64,000 nucleotides of DNA from Roseburia sp. AM59-24XD (GTDB lineage: Bacteria > Bacillota > Clostridia > Lachnospirales > Lachnospiraceae): contig NZ_QUET01000007.1 in NCBI RefSeq assembly GCF_003478445.1, positions 61,359-125,358 on the forward strand, in the 5' to 3' direction. Made by a program: the position numbers and the translations under genes. The first letter of the stretch is position 1. Every line of letters starts with the position of its first letter. Shown here one piece after another: positions 35,825-46,151 of this stretch. The notes beneath the pieces were generated by a model that saw nothing but the letters and a program-made list of their open reading frames with translations, did no database searches and had not been told where the DNA came from.

Positions 35825-37612
35825 ATGGCATTAGATGGAATGGTGATCGCAGATATGGCATATGAGCTTAACCGGGATCTTACGGGCGGACGCATTGCAA
35901 AGATCGCCCAGCCGGAGAAGGATGAGCTGCTTCTGACGATCAAGCAGAGTATCCCTCAGGAAGGAGAAAAGACACTGCGCAGTCAGAAGCGTCTTGTACT
36001 TTCGGTCAATCCGAGTCTTCCGTTGATCTATGAGACGGAGGAGACCAAAAATTCTCCGATGACGGCACCGACCTTTTGTATGGTGCTTCGAAAGCATTTG
36101 TCCAATGCAAGGATACTCTCGGTTTGTCAGATCGGACTGGAGCGTGTTCTTTGTTTTGAACTGGAGCATCTCAACGAGATGGGGGATCTGTGCCACAAAA
36201 AGCTTTATATCGAGCTGATGGGCAAGCACAGCAACATCATTTTCTGTCAGGAGGATGATGTGATCATAGACAGTATCAAGAGGGTTTCGGCGTTAGTCAG
36301 CTCGGTGCGTGAGGTTTTGCCGGGAAGAACATATTTCATTCCGAATACGTTAGAGAAGTTTGATCCGCTGACCGTGGACAGGGACACTTTTTTAGAGCGT
36401 GTTCTGACAAAGCCGATGCCGCCCGCAAAGGCAATCTATACATCGCTTACCGGTTTCAGTCCGGTTATGGCAAATGAACTTTTATACCGGGCAAGCCTTT
36501 CGGATGTGACATCTACGGATGCGCTTACGGAGATGGAGCGACTGCACTTGTACCGCAATTTTGAGACGCTTCGGGAAGAGCTTCTCTCCCACTCCTTTGT
36601 GCCGACCATGATCCGGCGCGGACAGGAGCCTGTGGAGTTTGCGGCATTTGACCTGACTTCGTATGAGCGGGATGAGAGCTGTCAGAGTATTGTGTATGAC
36701 AGCATGAGCAGTCTGCTGTATGATTATTATGCGCAGAAGGAACTCTATTCGAGAATCCATCAGAAATCCTTTGAGCTTCGTCGTGTGACCAACACGGCGC
36801 TGGAGCGCTGCCGCAAGAAATACGATCTGCAGGAAAAACAGCTTCGGGATACTGAGAAGCGTGATAAATACAAGGTCTATGGTGATCTTCTTACAACATA
36901 TGGTTACAGCCTTACCGGCGGGGAGAAAAGCTTTACCTGTGAGAATTATTATACCGGCAAGGAAGTAACGATCCCACTTGATGAGACGAAGTCGGCGATG
37001 GACAATGCCAAGCGATATTTCGAGAAATATGCCAAGCTTAAGAGAACCTTTGAGGCGCTGACAGTCCAGATCGAGGAGACAAGACAGGAAATCGAGCATC
37101 TCGAGTCTGTCAGCAATGCACTTGATATTGCAAGACAGGAGGAAGATCTGAGCCTGATCCGCAGGGAGCTTTCGGAGTGCGGCTATGTCAAGAAGCATGC
37201 GGAAGCCAAAAGCAGCCGTGGCAAGGTTAAGACAAAGAGTAAGCCGTTTCATTATATTTCTTCGGATGGTTTTCATATGTACGTCGGACGGAATAATTAT
37301 CAGAATGATGAGCTTACATTCCACTTCGCCAACGGTGGCGACTGGTGGTTTCATGCCAAGGGAACGGCAGGCTCTCATGTGATCGTAAAGACCGAAGGGA
37401 AAGAGCTTCCGGACAGGACTTTCGAGGAGGCAGCAGCTCTTGCCGCGTGGTATTCCAAGGCAAAGAATCAGGCAAAGGCAGAGATTGATTATATTGAGCG
37501 CAAACATATCAAAAAGCCGAACGGTAGCAAGCCGGGCTTTGTTGTTTATTATACCAATTATTCCATGACGATCGTTCCGGATATTTCCGGATTAAAGGAA
37601 ATTGAGGATTAG
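35825..37612 (+). CDS. rqcH: Ribosome quality-control protein RqcH (NFACT family, FbpA-like)
   Basis: Binds stalled 50S-peptidyl-tRNA complexes and directs C-terminal Ala tailing. The 595-residue length is typical. It shows the NFACT-N domain (LVLSVNPSLPLIYETEE, SNIIFCQEDDVIID), a long coiled coil (about 330-455) and NFACT-R with NGGDWWFHAKGTAGSHVIVK. It was first described as a fibronectin-binding protein (FbpA). The start is ATG 35825 behind AAAGGAGG. Histidinol phosphatase follows after 20 bases. Confidence 0.95.
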   Translation: MALDGMVIADMAYELNRDLTGGRIAKIAQPEKDELLLTIKQSIPQEGEKTLRSQKRLVLSVNPSLPLIYETEETKNSPMTAPTFCMVLRKHLSNARILSVCQIGLERVLCFELEHLNEMGDLCHKKLYIELMGKHSNIIFCQEDDVIIDSIKRVSALVSSVREVLPGRTYFIPNTLEKFDPLTVDRDTFLERVLTKPMPPAKAIYTSLTGFSPVMANELLYRASLSDVTSTDALTEMERLHLYRNFETLREELLSHSFVPTMIRRGQEPVEFAAFDLTSYERDESCQSIVYDSMSSLLYDYYAQKELYSRIHQKSFELRRVTNTALERCRKKYDLQEKQLRDTEKRDKYKVYGDLLTTYGYSLTGGEKSFTCENYYTGKEVTIPLDETKSAMDNAKRYFEKYAKLKRTFEALTVQIEETRQEIEHLESVSNALDIARQEEDLSLIRRELSECGYVKKHAEAKSSRGKVKTKSKPFHYISSDGFHMYVGRNNYQNDELTFHFANGGDWWFHAKGTAGSHVIVKTEGKELPDRTFEEAAALAAWYSKAKNQAKAEIDYIERKHIKKPNGSKPGFVVYYTNYSMTIVPDISGLKEIED

Positions 37613-37632
37613 GACAGGAGGGATACTTACTG

Positions 37633-38475
37633 ATGATACGTTCGGATAATCATGTGCATACATCATTTTCAACAGACAGTGACACACCTATGGAACAGAT
37701 GGTTTTAAAGGGGATTGAGCTTGACTTATCTTCCATCTGTTTTACCGACCATATTGACTATGATTTCCCGGATATGGGAAATGGCGTCGAGTTTTTGTTT
37801 GATGTGGATGAATATTTTGCAAAGCTTGCCGCGCTGAAGGAGTCATATCCGCAGTTTGAGCTGCGCCGTGGTGTAGAGATCGGTCTGAAACCGGATCTTA
37901 CAGAACGTTGCAATGCACTGGTGCATGGATACCCGTTTGACTTCGTAATCGGTTCGACACATCTGGTGGACAATGTCGATCCTTATTACCCTGCCTTTTG
38001 GGAACAGTATTCGGAGAAGGAGGGCATCCGCCGCTACTACGAGCTGACCATGGAAAATATCAAAACAGGCATAGACTTTGACGTCTACGGACACATTGAT
38101 TATATTATCCGCTATACGCCGACCCAGCAGAAATACAAGGCGCAGGGCATCATCAATGAGGCATATATGGAAAAATGTTTCCGGGAGTCCGCAGATGCGG
38201 TCGATGAGATCCTTCATCTTCTGCTTGCGCGCGGCAAAGGCATTGAGGTAAATACGGCGGGGATCAAATACGGTCTTGGTCACACGAATCCGCAGGAAAA
38301 GGTGTTAAAGCGTTACAGAGAGCTTGGCGGCGAGATCATTACGGTCGGCTCCGATGCGCATGAGACAAAGCATCTGGCGTATGCCTTTGAACGCATCCCG
38401 GCTCTGTTACAAAGCTGTGGTTTCCGGTATTATACCGAGTTTCGCGGACGAAAGCCGGAAATGATCGCACTTTGA
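37633..38475 (+). CDS. hisK: Histidinol-phosphatase, PHP family (HisK type)
   Basis: Hydrolyses histidinol phosphate in histidine synthesis. The 280-residue PHP-domain protein has the metal motif DNHVHTSFS (residues 5-13), CFTDHIDYDF, GVEIGLKP, VIGSTHLV and GSDAHETKHL. AGGAGG (37617) precedes ATG 37633. No other his gene is nearby; some PHP proteins with this architecture act on other phosphoesters, so substrate is inferred from family. Confidence 0.85.
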   Translation: MIRSDNHVHTSFSTDSDTPMEQMVLKGIELDLSSICFTDHIDYDFPDMGNGVEFLFDVDEYFAKLAALKESYPQFELRRGVEIGLKPDLTERCNALVHGYPFDFVIGSTHLVDNVDPYYPAFWEQYSEKEGIRRYYELTMENIKTGIDFDVYGHIDYIIRYTPTQQKYKAQGIINEAYMEKCFRESADAVDEILHLLLARGKGIEVNTAGIKYGLGHTNPQEKVLKRYRELGGEIITVGSDAHETKHLAYAFERIPALLQSCGFRYYTEFRGRKPEMIAL

Positions 38476-38554
38476 GTAACTACATATTAAGAAACTACTT
38501 TTGGCACGTGGTCTGAATGCAATTGGACATTATGAATCTGCTGCAGGTAAGCGG

Positions 38555-39694
38555 CTATGCGAGAGACCTGAGTTCGTGTACGCAGTTTTTGATCTGGCGG
38601 AAGGTTTCCTCAATCTCCTCCGGCGTATTTTCGTGACCGATCGTGATACGGACGGCGGACAGCGCCATCTCATCGGACAGACCGATTGCTTTTAAGACGT
38701 GGGACGGTGATGGATCTGAGGAGGAGCATGCGGAGCCGCCGGATACGTAAATGTCTTTTGCTTCCAGCATGGCGATCAGGGTCGCACTGTCGATTCCGGC
38801 GAAGCTGACATTGATATTGCCGGGAAGCCGTTCCTGTCTGCTGCCGTTTAATCGTGTCATCGGAATTTCCGAAAGGATTCGGTTCATCAGGTGGTCTCTG
38901 AGTGTCTGTTGTAACAGGGTATGTTCCTTTTGGTGTGCCGTGGAAATGTCAGAGGCGGTTCCCATGCCAATGATGCCGGCAACATTTTCGGTGCCTGCTC
39001 TCCTGCCCGCTTCCTGTGCACCGCCATATAACAGAGGAGTGAGTGCAAGCTCTTTGTTCGCATAGAGAAATCCAACGCCCTTCGGACCACCAAATTTATG
39101 GGCGCTGACACTTAAGAAATCAATCGAATCGTCATCGACCTGAATGGGAAGATGTCCATATGCCTGAACAGCATCCGTGTGAAACGGAATGCTGTTTTTT
39201 TGCGCAATCTGTCCGATTTTATGGACAGGCTGCAGTGTACCGATCTCATTGTTGGCATACATAATACTGATCAGAATCGTGTCCGGACGGATTGCATCAT
39301 TGAGCATATCACAGTCGATGATCCCGTTTCTGGTGACGGGCAGGTAGGTGACCTCAAATCCCTGCTTTTCCAGAAAACCGCAGGTGTGCAGGATAGCGTG
39401 ATGCTCGATGGAGGAGGTAATGATGTGGCGGCCTTTGCAGGAAGAGGTTCTGGCTGCGTTTAACAGCACCCAGTTGTCAGCCTCTGTTCCACCGCTGGTA
39501 AATATAATTTCTTCCGGGGAGGCATGAATCACGGCTGCCAGCTTTTCACGGATCTTATCCAGCTTTTTGTGCAGAAGTCTGCCTTCCCGGTAAGAGCCGG
39601 ATGGATTGAAATACTGACGATCCAGATAGGGTGTCATCTCACTGACAACCTCCGGATAAGCGGCTGTTGTAGCGGCATGGTCCAGATAGATCAT
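38555..39694 (-). CDS. Cysteine desulfurase (NifS/IscS family)
   Basis: PLP enzyme that takes sulfur from cysteine for Fe-S cluster or tRNA thiolation. The 379-residue protein has the PLP-Lys segment SAHKFGGPKGVGFLY, SGGTEADNWVLL and the catalytic Cys loop SGGSACSSSDPSPSHVL. It starts MIYLDHAATT at ATG 39694. No IscU or MnmA gene is adjacent, so the sulfur acceptor is not indicated by context. Confidence 0.93.
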   Translation of the reverse strand: MIYLDHAATTAAYPEVVSEMTPYLDRQYFNPSGSYREGRLLHKKLDKIREKLAAVIHASPEEIIFTSGGTEADNWVLLNAARTSSCKGRHIITSSIEHHAILHTCGFLEKQGFEVTYLPVTRNGIIDCDMLNDAIRPDTILISIMYANNEIGTLQPVHKIGQIAQKNSIPFHTDAVQAYGHLPIQVDDDSIDFLSVSAHKFGGPKGVGFLYANKELALTPLLYGGAQEAGRRAGTENVAGIIGMGTASDISTAHQKEHTLLQQTLRDHLMNRILSEIPMTRLNGSRQERLPGNINVSFAGIDSATLIAMLEAKDIYVSGGSACSSSDPSPSHVLKAIGLSDEMALSAVRITIGHENTPEEIEETFRQIKNCVHELRSLA

Positions 39695-39833
39695 AATGGT
39701 TTCCTCCAGATATGAAAACGGTGGCTTATCATTAGTATATGCGTATTTTCGTCATAGTTGATTCCTAGGTTTCATAAATATTTAGAAACAATCGATGATC
39801 CCGAAGCGAAATGCTGCCGGATCCGGAGGAAAT

Positions 39834-41498
39834 ATGACAACGACAATGGCACACAGGCTTTTAAAGGGAACGTTATTATTGACGATTACCGGATTTATCA
39901 CACGGGTCCTCGGCTTTTTCTACAGGATCTATCTCGCGGATCTTCTGGGGGCGCATTATCTTGGCATCTATCAGCTGATCTTTCCGGTGTATGCCATTTG
40001 CTTTACGATTTACGGGGCAGGCATTCAGACGGCACTCTCCCAGGTAATCGCCTCGAGAAAAAATGACAGAGAAAACCCCTCCGGCTGCTTGCGTCTTTTC
40101 GTCATCGGAACCGTGATCGCAATGGCGCTTGCCCTACTCCTGCAGTTTCTTCTCTCGAGCAATGCAGAGTGGGTTGCCATACATTTTGTCATGGAGGTGT
40201 CTTTAACGCCGTATCTGAGGATCATGACAGTGTTTTTCCCGTTCTGCTGCCTGTCTGCCTGTATCAACGGCTATTATTACGGTATCCAGGATGCAAAGAT
40301 TCCTGCTATGACGCAGGTGATCGAACAGATCTTCCGGATTGTTTTTGTGTTTGGCATTTCTTATCTTTTGATTCCGGGAGCAACCCCGCAGGAAAACTGT
40401 CGGATCGCCGTATGGGGGCTTGCGGTCGGTGAGATCAGTTCGTGTTTTTATAATGTGTATAAGCTTGCATGTCATCTGCGGTCGCAGAGAAAAAATGTGT
40501 ACCGGATGGTTTATGGAGAAAATGTAAAACAGAGTCATAAGAGCAAAGCTGACGTCAGGAAATATCATTTCATGAAATCAGTGGACCGCGGTGGCGTTTA
40601 TTCGCTGGTCTGGCTTGCTTCTACCCTGACTGTGACAAGGCTTTTTATTACGCTGTTAAACAGCATTGAGACGGTACTGCTGCCGGCAATGCTGCGTAAA
40701 TACGGATACAGCGGCGAAGAGGCACTCAGTATATACGGAGTGCTGACAGGAATGACATTTTCGTTTCTTTTGTTCCCATCGACGATCACCAATTCCCTGG
40801 CGGTGCTTTTGGTGCCGTCCATTGCCGAGGCGGATGCGGCGGGGAATATCCGGATGATCCGTAAAAGTATTATCCTGTCGATCCGCTACTGCCTGCTGCT
40901 CGGCATTTTGTGTACCGGGTTTTTTATGGTATTTGGCATGGAACTTGGCAGAGTGATCTTTCACAATGAGATGGCGGGAGAATATCTGGTGACCTTATCC
41001 TGGCTTTGTCCGTTTCTGTATCTTGCGACAGCACTGACCAGCATTATCAACGGAATGAAAAAGACGCATATCACCTTTCTCATCACGGCAGTCAGTCTTG
41101 GTATTAAGATTGTGTTTCTTGTACTGGCAGTGCCACGGTATGGAATGCGTCTTTATCTGATCGGTCTTTTGGTGAGCCAGCTTCTGCAGGTTATTTTGGA
41201 GCTGATCTATCTGTGTCCGCATTTTCGGACAGAGGGAAAACGTCAGGACAAGGAAGAACGATTTGAACCGGTTCGTCAGATCCTGCTTCCCTCACTCCTG
41301 ATCCTGCCCTGTACCATTGCAGCAAAAAGCAGCTACCAGTGGTCTGGCAACTGCTTTGGAAATGTCTCTATCGTATGTCTTTTGATTGCCGGCATTGTCT
41401 TCTGTGCCGTATATGCTGCCGGTCTGTTTCTGACCGGAAGTCTTACTCTGACTTTGCTTCCGGGGAAGGCTTCTTTGGAGACTCCTCCTCGAAGGTAA
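39834..41498 (+). CDS. Polysaccharide/lipid II flippase of the MurJ-SpoVB family
   Basis: MVF/MATE-like transporter of 554 residues with about 14 membrane segments. It begins with LLKGTLLLTITGFITRVLGF, the usual SpoVB/YtgP opening, and has HYLGIYQLIFPVYAI and YYYGIQDAKIPA. ATG 39834 follows GGAGGAA. Members export lipid-linked wall precursors or act in spore cortex formation; which role applies cannot be told from the sequence. Its 3' end overlaps the convergent gene at 41443 by 56 bases. Confidence 0.85.
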   Translation: MTTTMAHRLLKGTLLLTITGFITRVLGFFYRIYLADLLGAHYLGIYQLIFPVYAICFTIYGAGIQTALSQVIASRKNDRENPSGCLRLFVIGTVIAMALALLLQFLLSSNAEWVAIHFVMEVSLTPYLRIMTVFFPFCCLSACINGYYYGIQDAKIPAMTQVIEQIFRIVFVFGISYLLIPGATPQENCRIAVWGLAVGEISSCFYNVYKLACHLRSQRKNVYRMVYGENVKQSHKSKADVRKYHFMKSVDRGGVYSLVWLASTLTVTRLFITLLNSIETVLLPAMLRKYGYSGEEALSIYGVLTGMTFSFLLFPSTITNSLAVLLVPSIAEADAAGNIRMIRKSIILSIRYCLLLGILCTGFFMVFGMELGRVIFHNEMAGEYLVTLSWLCPFLYLATALTSIINGMKKTHITFLITAVSLGIKIVFLVLAVPRYGMRLYLIGLLVSQLLQVILELIYLCPHFRTEGKRQDKEERFEPVRQILLPSLLILPCTIAAKSSYQWSGNCFGNVSIVCLLIAGIVFCAVYAAGLFLTGSLTLTLLPGKASLETPPRR

Positions 41499-41829
41499 GA
41501 CCGAGATTACCCTCTCTGGTGATCGTTCTGTTTAAACGCATCTTTAACTCGCCCCAGGCATCAACAAGTGCCATCTTCTCAGAAAACGGCATATCCTTGA
41601 CGTAGGACATGGTCTCATCCTCCGGCAGCATGGATGACTTTGGCATCGCAAGGATGTATGTACGGTTGGAATTGATCGTAACCGTGGTGTAATCATCTCT
41701 GGACAGCTTCAGTTCAAACTGAAAAGCGTGCCGTCTTGCCTTGACGGTAATATCTCTCGCAATCTTAAGGCGTTTGCGATAAAGATAATCAGTGATCTTG
41801 TCAACTTTGTAATCGATACTGCTCCCCAT
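41443..41829 (-). CDS. Unknown conserved-looking protein, 128 residues
   Basis: Soluble, charged protein with no signal or membrane segment. It is rich in Lys and Arg in the first half (KITDYLYRKRLKIARDITVK) and ends in an acidic Pro/Glu/Ser tail. GGGGAGGTAA lies ahead of ATG 41829, a good ribosome site. The last 56 bases overlap the end of the flippase gene on the other strand. I do not recognise a family; the middle (MPKSSMLPEDETMSYVKD) has no known motif. Confidence 0.6.
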   Translation of the reverse strand: MGSSIDYKVDKITDYLYRKRLKIARDITVKARRHAFQFELKLSRDDYTTVTINSNRTYILAMPKSSMLPEDETMSYVKDMPFSEKMALVDAWGELKMRLNRTITREGNLGLTFEEESPKKPSPEAKSE

Positions 41830-41967
41830 GATCAGTTACCTCCCCTGTGAATGACATCTCGCTGGCAGGCAGACATAAAATCTTATCTGCCAATTAAGTC
41901 TTATATATCATTTCTGTATATAACAGCATATCTATTTTTGACGGGAATGTCAACTGATTTGCGGGGA

Positions 41968-43683
41968 TTATTTGCCATAATGTACATGGAGCAGTTCGTG
42001 TGCGCGATCCTTTAACATACCGTTTTCGTAGAGGTTGATCAGCGTTGGATTCTCACAGGAGCGTTTCACGATCGCTGACTTGTCAGCCTTATACATACCC
42101 TGTGCACGGTCCTGCTTGACGCTGCGGTATCCAAATGGCTGGCCGGCTCCGCCGATACATCCGTAAGGACATGCCATAACCTCGACAAAGTCAAGCTTTT
42201 CTTCGCCGCGCTGCAGCTTCTTGATCAGTGCATCGGCATTACCCAGTCCGTTGACGATGCCGACGCGAAGCGTGTTTCCACCAAGCTCAATCTCGGCGAT
42301 TTTAGTTCCTTCCAGCCCTCTCACGCCGGAATATTCAATCTCGCGCAGTGCTTCGTTGTTCTTGTCCGCAACATGGCGCAGTGCAGCTTCCATAACACCG
42401 CCGGTGACACCGAAGATCACGCCGGCGCCGGAATTGATCGAGAAAGGCATATCCGGTGCACTTGGCTCGATCTCCTGAAACTGAACACCGAGCTCCTTGA
42501 TCATTAAGATCAGCTCCTTGGTGGTGATGACATAGTCCACATCCGGCACTTCGTTTCGCTTAAATTCCTCGCGTGCTGCCTCGTATTTCTTGGCAACACA
42601 TGGCATGACAGCCACGGAAACAGTCTCAAGACCGGCTTCCTCGTCTGCCGGCTTGTAGTATTCCTTTAAAACGGCACCAAACATTTCCATCGGTGACTTG
42701 CAGGTAGAGACATATGGGAGAAGCTCCGGATATTTTGTCTCAACAAAGCGTACCCATGCCGGACAGCAGGAAGTAAACAGAGGCATGGAATTGCCAAGCG
42801 GATATTTCTTCTCACCGTTTTCCAGCTTGTAAAGAAGCTCATTTGCCTCCTCGATCACAGTCAGATCGGCACTGAAGCTTGTGTCAAATACCGTGTCAAA
42901 GCCAAGCATACGCAATGCGGTGTAGATCTTGCCGATCGTGTTTTTGCCGGGTGCGATTCCGAACTCCTCTCCGATCGCCACACGGACTGCCGGTGCGATC
43001 TGGACAACCACGCGCTTGTTTGGAGCATAAAGAGCCTGCCATACGCCTTTTAAGTCCTTTTTGATCGTGATGGCAGCAGTCGGGCAGACAGCGGCACACT
43101 GACCGCAGTTGACACAGTCTGTCTCGGCAATAGGGCGGCCGAAAGCCGGGCTTACGATCATGTTGGCACCGCGGTGTGCAAAATCAATGGCACCGACATG
43201 CTGAACCTCGTTGCACATGCGCACACAATCTCCACACAAAATACATTTGCTCGGATCACGGACGATGGATAATGATGAATCATCGATCACAGGTTCCGGA
43301 TGTGTATTCGGGAAACGAACCTTTGTCAGGTGGAATCTGGCAGCAAGCATCTGCAGGCGGCAGTTTCCGTTTTTCTCACAGACGGTACAGTCGCGGCAGT
43401 GAGATGCGAGCAAAAGCTCCAGGATCATTTTCCGGTGCTGGTGCAGTTTGGAGGTGTTGGTGCGGATCACCATTTTATGCTTGGGCGGCGTGGAACAGGA
43501 GGCGATCACGCTTCCGCGCTCGTCTTCCACCACACACATACGACACGCCCCGTAAATGGACATATCGGTATAATAACAAAAGGTTGGTACATGGATTCCT
43601 GCTTTGCGGATCACCTGCAGGATATTTTTCTCATCCGTAAAAGCGGTACGGATTCCGTCAATGATCATATATTTTTCTGACAT
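41968..43683 (-). CDS. hydA: [FeFe] hydrogenase catalytic subunit (HydA, trimeric NAD-linked type)
   Basis: Makes or consumes H2 at the H-cluster. Domains in order: N-terminal 2Fe-2S (YGACRMCVVEDERGS), HxxxC cluster site (SHCRDCTVCEKNGNC), two 4Fe-4S motifs (CILCGDCVRMC and CVNCGQCAAVC), then the H-cluster segments TSCCPAW, VMPCVAKKYEA and EVMACPYGCIGGAGQP. The third motif reads PYG and GGAGQP rather than the common PGG and GGGGQP. The protein is 571 residues, the size of HydA in HydABC complexes. ATG 43683 is preceded by GATGAGG. It is the last gene of hydC-hydB-hydA. Confidence 0.93.
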   Translation of the reverse strand: MSEKYMIIDGIRTAFTDEKNILQVIRKAGIHVPTFCYYTDMSIYGACRMCVVEDERGSVIASCSTPPKHKMVIRTNTSKLHQHRKMILELLLASHCRDCTVCEKNGNCRLQMLAARFHLTKVRFPNTHPEPVIDDSSLSIVRDPSKCILCGDCVRMCNEVQHVGAIDFAHRGANMIVSPAFGRPIAETDCVNCGQCAAVCPTAAITIKKDLKGVWQALYAPNKRVVVQIAPAVRVAIGEEFGIAPGKNTIGKIYTALRMLGFDTVFDTSFSADLTVIEEANELLYKLENGEKKYPLGNSMPLFTSCCPAWVRFVETKYPELLPYVSTCKSPMEMFGAVLKEYYKPADEEAGLETVSVAVMPCVAKKYEAAREEFKRNEVPDVDYVITTKELILMIKELGVQFQEIEPSAPDMPFSINSGAGVIFGVTGGVMEAALRHVADKNNEALREIEYSGVRGLEGTKIAEIELGGNTLRVGIVNGLGNADALIKKLQRGEEKLDFVEVMACPYGCIGGAGQPFGYRSVKQDRAQGMYKADKSAIVKRSCENPTLINLYENGMLKDRAHELLHVHYGK

Positions 43684-43706
43684 TTTCAAACCTCATCCTT
43701 TCTCAA

Positions 43707-45596
43707 TCAAACCTCTTTTACGGCATTGAAGTGACAGCCCTCTTTGCAGGCACCGCATTTGATACATTTCGTCGTGTCGATCACATGCGGCTCCTTGACG
43801 GTGCCGGAGATTGCCTCTACCGGACACATGCGGGCGCATTTGGTACAGCCGCGGCATAAAGAAGGATCGATCTGGTAGGTCATCAATGCCTTGCACTGTC
43901 CTGCCGGACATTTCTTGTCAACGACATGGGCAACGTATTCGTCGCGGAAATATTTCAGTGTGCTGACAACAGGGGATGCCGCTGTCTTTCCAAGACCACA
44001 GAGTGCTGTCGCAGAGATCGTGTCGGCAAGCTTTTCCAGAAGTTCAATATGCTCCATTGTGCCGCGTCCCTCGGTGATATCCGTTAAAAGCTCCAGCATA
44101 CGTTTTGTTCCCTCGCGGCACGGAACGCATTTACCGCAGGACTCGTTCTGGGTAAAGTTCATGAAGAAACGTGCTACTTCAACCATACAGCTCTTGTCGT
44201 TCATAACAACAAGACCACCGGAGCCGATCATGGCGCCGACCTTCTTTAAGGAGTCAAAGTCAAGCTTCATGTCGAGGTGATCCTCCGTTGCACTGATACA
44301 GAGACAGCCGCCGGACGGACCGCCGATCTGTACTGCCTTGAAATCACCGCCCTTGACACCGCCACCGATGTCAAAAATTACCTCACGGAGTGTAGTTCCC
44401 ATTGGAACCTCGATCAGACCGGTGTTTTTGACATTTCCGGTTAAGGCAAAGGCTTTCGTGCCGTGGTTGTTGGCAGGACCAAAGCCCTGATACCATTTCG
44501 CACCGTTTAAGATGATCGGCGGTACGTTACAGAAGGTTTCTACGTTATTCAGAACGGTTGGCTTGTTAAAAAGACCGTGTTCAACGGTACGCGGCGGCTT
44601 AACACGCGGCATACCGCGGTTTCCTTCAATAGAAGTGGTCAGTGCACTTCCTTCACCACAGACAAAGGCACCGGCACCCTGACTGATATGAAGATCAAAG
44701 TCAAAGCCGGATCCGAGAATGTTCTTTCCGAGCAGCCCCTTGTCGTTAGCCTTATCAATCGCCGTCTGGAGGCGTTCTACCGCGAGCGGATACTCTGCAC
44801 GGACATAGATGTATCCGTGGTGGGCGTTTGTTGCGATCGCAGCGATCAGCATACCCTCGATGACACGGTGCGGTTCCCCCTCCATCATGGAGCGGTCCAT
44901 AAATGCACCCGGATCGCCCTCGTCACCATTGCAGACGATATATTTTTCTTCCTCCTTCTGATCAAGAACCTGCTGCCATTTGCGTCCGGCCGGAAATCCG
45001 CCGCCACCGCGTCCGCGCAGACAGGACTCGGTGATCTCATCGACGATCTCCTGGGAACTCATATCAAAAAGTGCCTTTGCAACGGCGCTGTAACCGCCAA
45101 GAGCAATATATTCGGCAATGCTCTCGGCGTTGATGCGTCCGCAGTATTCAAGGGCGATACGCGTCTGCTTTTTATAAAATGGAATATCTTCCTGCTTTAC
45201 ATAGGATTTGAGACTTTCGTCCTGATAAACAAGGCGGTCTACCACCTCGTCATGAATAATACTTTTCTCGATGATCTCCTCGCAGTCCTCGATCTTTACC
45301 TTCAGATAAAGCCACCCCATTGGCTCGATCCGAAGAAGTGGTCCCATCTCACAGAAGCCGTGGCATCCGCTTTTCTTTAAGCCGATGCTTTCATCATGCG
45401 GCTCCTTTTCCAGAACAAGAGCGCAGCGAAGTCCCTTTTCCTCGATAATCTCCTTCATGCGGTCATAAATCTGCAGGGAACCTCCTGCAACACAGCCTGT
45501 GCCGGCACAGATCAGGATCTGCTTGCGCTGGCTGTTTAAAGAAGCAGCATATTCCTTCTGCTTCGCGATAAGTTCGTCTCTTGTGTTAATTTTCAT
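43707..45596 (-). CDS. hydB: NADH-binding hydrogenase subunit HydB (NuoF-like)
   Basis: Flavoprotein that couples NADH to the hydrogenase, typical of electron-bifurcating HydABC. The 629-residue protein has an N-terminal thioredoxin-like 2Fe-2S domain (CAGTGCVAGGS), NuoF core with GRGGGGFPAGRKW and NGDEGDPGAFMDRSM (NADH/FMN binding), 4Fe-4S motif SCGKCVPCREG, and a C-terminal 2x[4Fe-4S] domain (CRGCTKCARMCP and CIKCGACKEGCH). Its start overlaps the hydC end by 11 bases. Bifurcation with ferredoxin is inference from family. Confidence 0.94.
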   Translation of the reverse strand: MKINTRDELIAKQKEYAASLNSQRKQILICAGTGCVAGGSLQIYDRMKEIIEEKGLRCALVLEKEPHDESIGLKKSGCHGFCEMGPLLRIEPMGWLYLKVKIEDCEEIIEKSIIHDEVVDRLVYQDESLKSYVKQEDIPFYKKQTRIALEYCGRINAESIAEYIALGGYSAVAKALFDMSSQEIVDEITESCLRGRGGGGFPAGRKWQQVLDQKEEEKYIVCNGDEGDPGAFMDRSMMEGEPHRVIEGMLIAAIATNAHHGYIYVRAEYPLAVERLQTAIDKANDKGLLGKNILGSGFDFDLHISQGAGAFVCGEGSALTTSIEGNRGMPRVKPPRTVEHGLFNKPTVLNNVETFCNVPPIILNGAKWYQGFGPANNHGTKAFALTGNVKNTGLIEVPMGTTLREVIFDIGGGVKGGDFKAVQIGGPSGGCLCISATEDHLDMKLDFDSLKKVGAMIGSGGLVVMNDKSCMVEVARFFMNFTQNESCGKCVPCREGTKRMLELLTDITEGRGTMEHIELLEKLADTISATALCGLGKTAASPVVSTLKYFRDEYVAHVVDKKCPAGQCKALMTYQIDPSLCRGCTKCARMCPVEAISGTVKEPHVIDTTKCIKCGACKEGCHFNAVKEV

Positions 45597-46071
45597 TGGC
45601 CGCTTCCTCCTTTAATTCCTGGATCAATGCTTTTGCTTTCTCCGGCGTCATCGACGGATGCACATGGTCGTTGACGGTACAGACAGGCGCCAGACCGCAG
45701 GCACCAAGGCATGATACCGTTTCCACGGTAAAAAGCATATCATCGGTTGTTGTCTTTTCTTTACTTAAGCCCAGTGTATTGCGGAATTCCTCAAGAATCG
45801 GTACGGATTTGCGGACATGACATGCCGTTCCGTCACAGATCTTAATGACGTATCGTCCTTTCGGCTCCAATGAAAAATTCTCATAAAATGTAGCTACCCC
45901 ATAAATTTTTGCTTCACTGATCTTTAGCTTGCGGGCAATATAACATAATGCTTCCTCCGGCAGGTAATGATATACTTTCTGGATATCCTGCATGATCGCG
46001 ATCAGCAGTGTTGCATTGTAATCATGCTTCTGCAGAATGTCATCAAGCCGTGCAATTTCCTGACTATTCAC
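45586..46071 (-). CDS. hydC: Hydrogenase subunit HydC (NuoE-like)
   Basis: Thioredoxin-like 2Fe-2S subunit that pairs with HydB. The four cluster cysteines are in CDGTACHVRKS and CLGACGLAPVC. I choose GTG 46071, preceded by AAAGGAGAAGGAA; an earlier ATG at 46098 would place that ribosome site inside the gene. The product is 161 residues, like NuoE. First gene of the hyd operon. Confidence 0.92.
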   Translation of the reverse strand: MNSQEIARLDDILQKHDYNATLLIAIMQDIQKVYHYLPEEALCYIARKLKISEAKIYGVATFYENFSLEPKGRYVIKICDGTACHVRKSVPILEEFRNTLGLSKEKTTTDDMLFTVETVSCLGACGLAPVCTVNDHVHPSMTPEKAKALIQELKEEAANEN

Positions 46072-46151
46072 GTTTCCTTCTCCTTTCAGTCCATGCATTC
46101 CGGTAATGAGCTGCTCATTTGCCGAAAATTAGTTATTATTTACAGAAAAAA

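Noticed and set aside
36482..37507. Long antisense reading frame opposite rqcH
   Set aside because: It has no ribosome site and the sense strand encodes a complete NFACT protein.
44577..45380. Long antisense reading frame (267 codons) opposite hydB
   Set aside because: hydB has full motif support on the other strand; the antisense frame is a by-product of its codon use.
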